Below are positions 63,533 through 64,000 of a stretch of DNA of 64,000 nucleotides, one piece after another. The position numbers were made by a program, and so were the translations under genes. Numbering within the stretch: position 1 is the stretch's first letter; each line of letters begins with the position of its first letter. A model generated the notes under the pieces. It ran no database searches and was not told the origin of the DNA. It worked only from the letters and a program-made list of their open reading frames with translations. The stretch is from Deinococcus sp. QL22 (GTDB taxonomy: Bacteria > Deinococcota > Deinococci > Deinococcales > Deinococcaceae), in NCBI RefSeq assembly GCF_023370075.1, contig NZ_CP097152.1:310001-374000 (forward strand), written 5' to 3'.

Positions 63533-64000
63533 ATGAACCCACCCGTAAACCGCCGTGATCTGTTGCGCTGGGGCGCGGCCTGTGCTGGCCCCACCTTGCT
63601 GGCCAGTTGCGGCCTGACGAAAGTGGCTGTTCTGAACCATGACACTCCCGGCCACCGCCTGAACACCCTGGCCCTGGCCTTCCCCAGCATTGCCACCACA
63701 GCCCTGTGGAAGGCGCAGGCCCCCAAGGAACCGGTCACCCTCTTGGCGACCCGGCCCACGCGGATTATTGTGCACCATACGGCCAGCGCCAACGTCAGCG
63801 ATCTGTCTCAGGCCCAGGCGTACTCTCTGGCCCGCTCTATTCAGCAGAGCCATATTGACCGGGGCTGGATCGATTCGGGTCAGCAGTTCACCATCAGCCG
63901 GGGCGGGTACATGCTGGAAGGCCGTCACCAGAGCATCGACGCGGCCCGCACAGGCAACCAGCACGTGCGCGGGGCTCACTGCGAGGGCTTCAACGACGTT
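63533..64000 (+). CDS. N-acetylmuramoyl-L-alanine amidase-like lipoprotein, 3' end outside the window
   Basis: The first 156 residues are seen, from ATG 63533 (AGGAGG upstream). A twin-arginine-like signal (NRRDLLRWGAACAG) ends with a lipobox LLASC (C26), so it may be a Tat-exported lipoprotein. The amidase_2/PGRP fold then shows TRIIVHHTASANVSD (zinc His), QQSHIDRGWIDSGQQFTIS and GYMLEGRHQS, then HVRGAHCEGFND (second zinc His and Cys). These are the conserved zinc ligands of type-2 amidases that cut the amide bond between MurNAc and L-Ala. The rest of the gene lies beyond 64000. Confidence 0.85.
   Translation, partial: MNPPVNRRDLLRWGAACAGPTLLASCGLTKVAVLNHDTPGHRLNTLALAFPSIATTALWKAQAPKEPVTLLATRPTRIIVHHTASANVSDLSQAQAYSLARSIQQSHIDRGWIDSGQQFTISRGGYMLEGRHQSIDAARTGNQHVRGAHCEGFNDV

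Overview
The window looks like accessory DNA, probably a secondary replicon or a mobile-element-rich chromosomal island, of a Deinococcus-like bacterium. The basis is high G+C, a wealth of GAF, GGDEF, EAL and HD-GYP signalling proteins, decayed transposases of many families, a parA remnant, and many genes that start 5 to 7 bases after a TANNNT box (a leaderless-mRNA layout known to be common in Deinococcus). The taxonomic call is an inference from gene style, not from a marker gene.

Region by region. 1-10.2 kb: an IS3-family element, a GAF/HD-GYP phosphodiesterase, a large triple-GAF histidine kinase, a GH42 beta-galactosidase, a deleted paralogue of the kinase, and a dead IS6-family element. 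10.3-18.2 kb: a CHASE4-GGDEF-EAL protein, a broken IS630 gene, a diguanylate cyclase, and a cluster of IS3 fragments around an intact IS110 transposase. 18.7-32.4 kb: an NPCBM lipoprotein, a histidine-kinase-like protein lacking the expected phosphoacceptor His, a parA fragment, a homocysteine methyltransferase, a multiply frameshifted GGDEF-EAL gene, a hotdog-fold protein, a multi-winged-helix protein, a cluster of small phage- or plasmid-like genes, and a tandem triplet of 123-codon paralogues. 32.5-42.3 kb: a translationally coupled ATP-grasp/acyltransferase pair, a secreted stalk/PKD-like protein, a coupled aldo-keto reductase/SDR/SDR operon, and a coupled M23 peptidase/LysM-propeller pair. 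42.6-52.1 kb: a second IS3-like element, an alpha/beta hydrolase, two erythromycin-esterase paralogues separated by an RNase H-like gene, and IS6 remnants. 52.1-62 kb: a ten-gene minus-strand sugar-acid operon. 62-64 kb: its upstream region with repeats, a small leaderless gene, and the start of a Tat/lipoprotein amidase.

The best-defined system is the sugar-acid operon. An RpiR-type regulator leads a binding protein and two permeases (no ATPase), a gluconokinase-like kinase, a KDPG-type aldolase, a KDG kinase, mannonate dehydratase, a second KDPG/KDPGal-type aldolase and galactonate dehydratase. Together these would import several aldonates and funnel them through 2-keto-3-deoxy intermediates to pyruvate and glyceraldehyde-3-phosphate. 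The first 26.5 kb is unusually dense in predicted c-di-GMP enzymes. Frameshifts, internal stops and truncations are concentrated at 8.5-10.2, 12.9-18.2, 21.5-26.5 and 50.4-52.1 kb. No tRNA, rRNA or CRISPR array was seen by eye.
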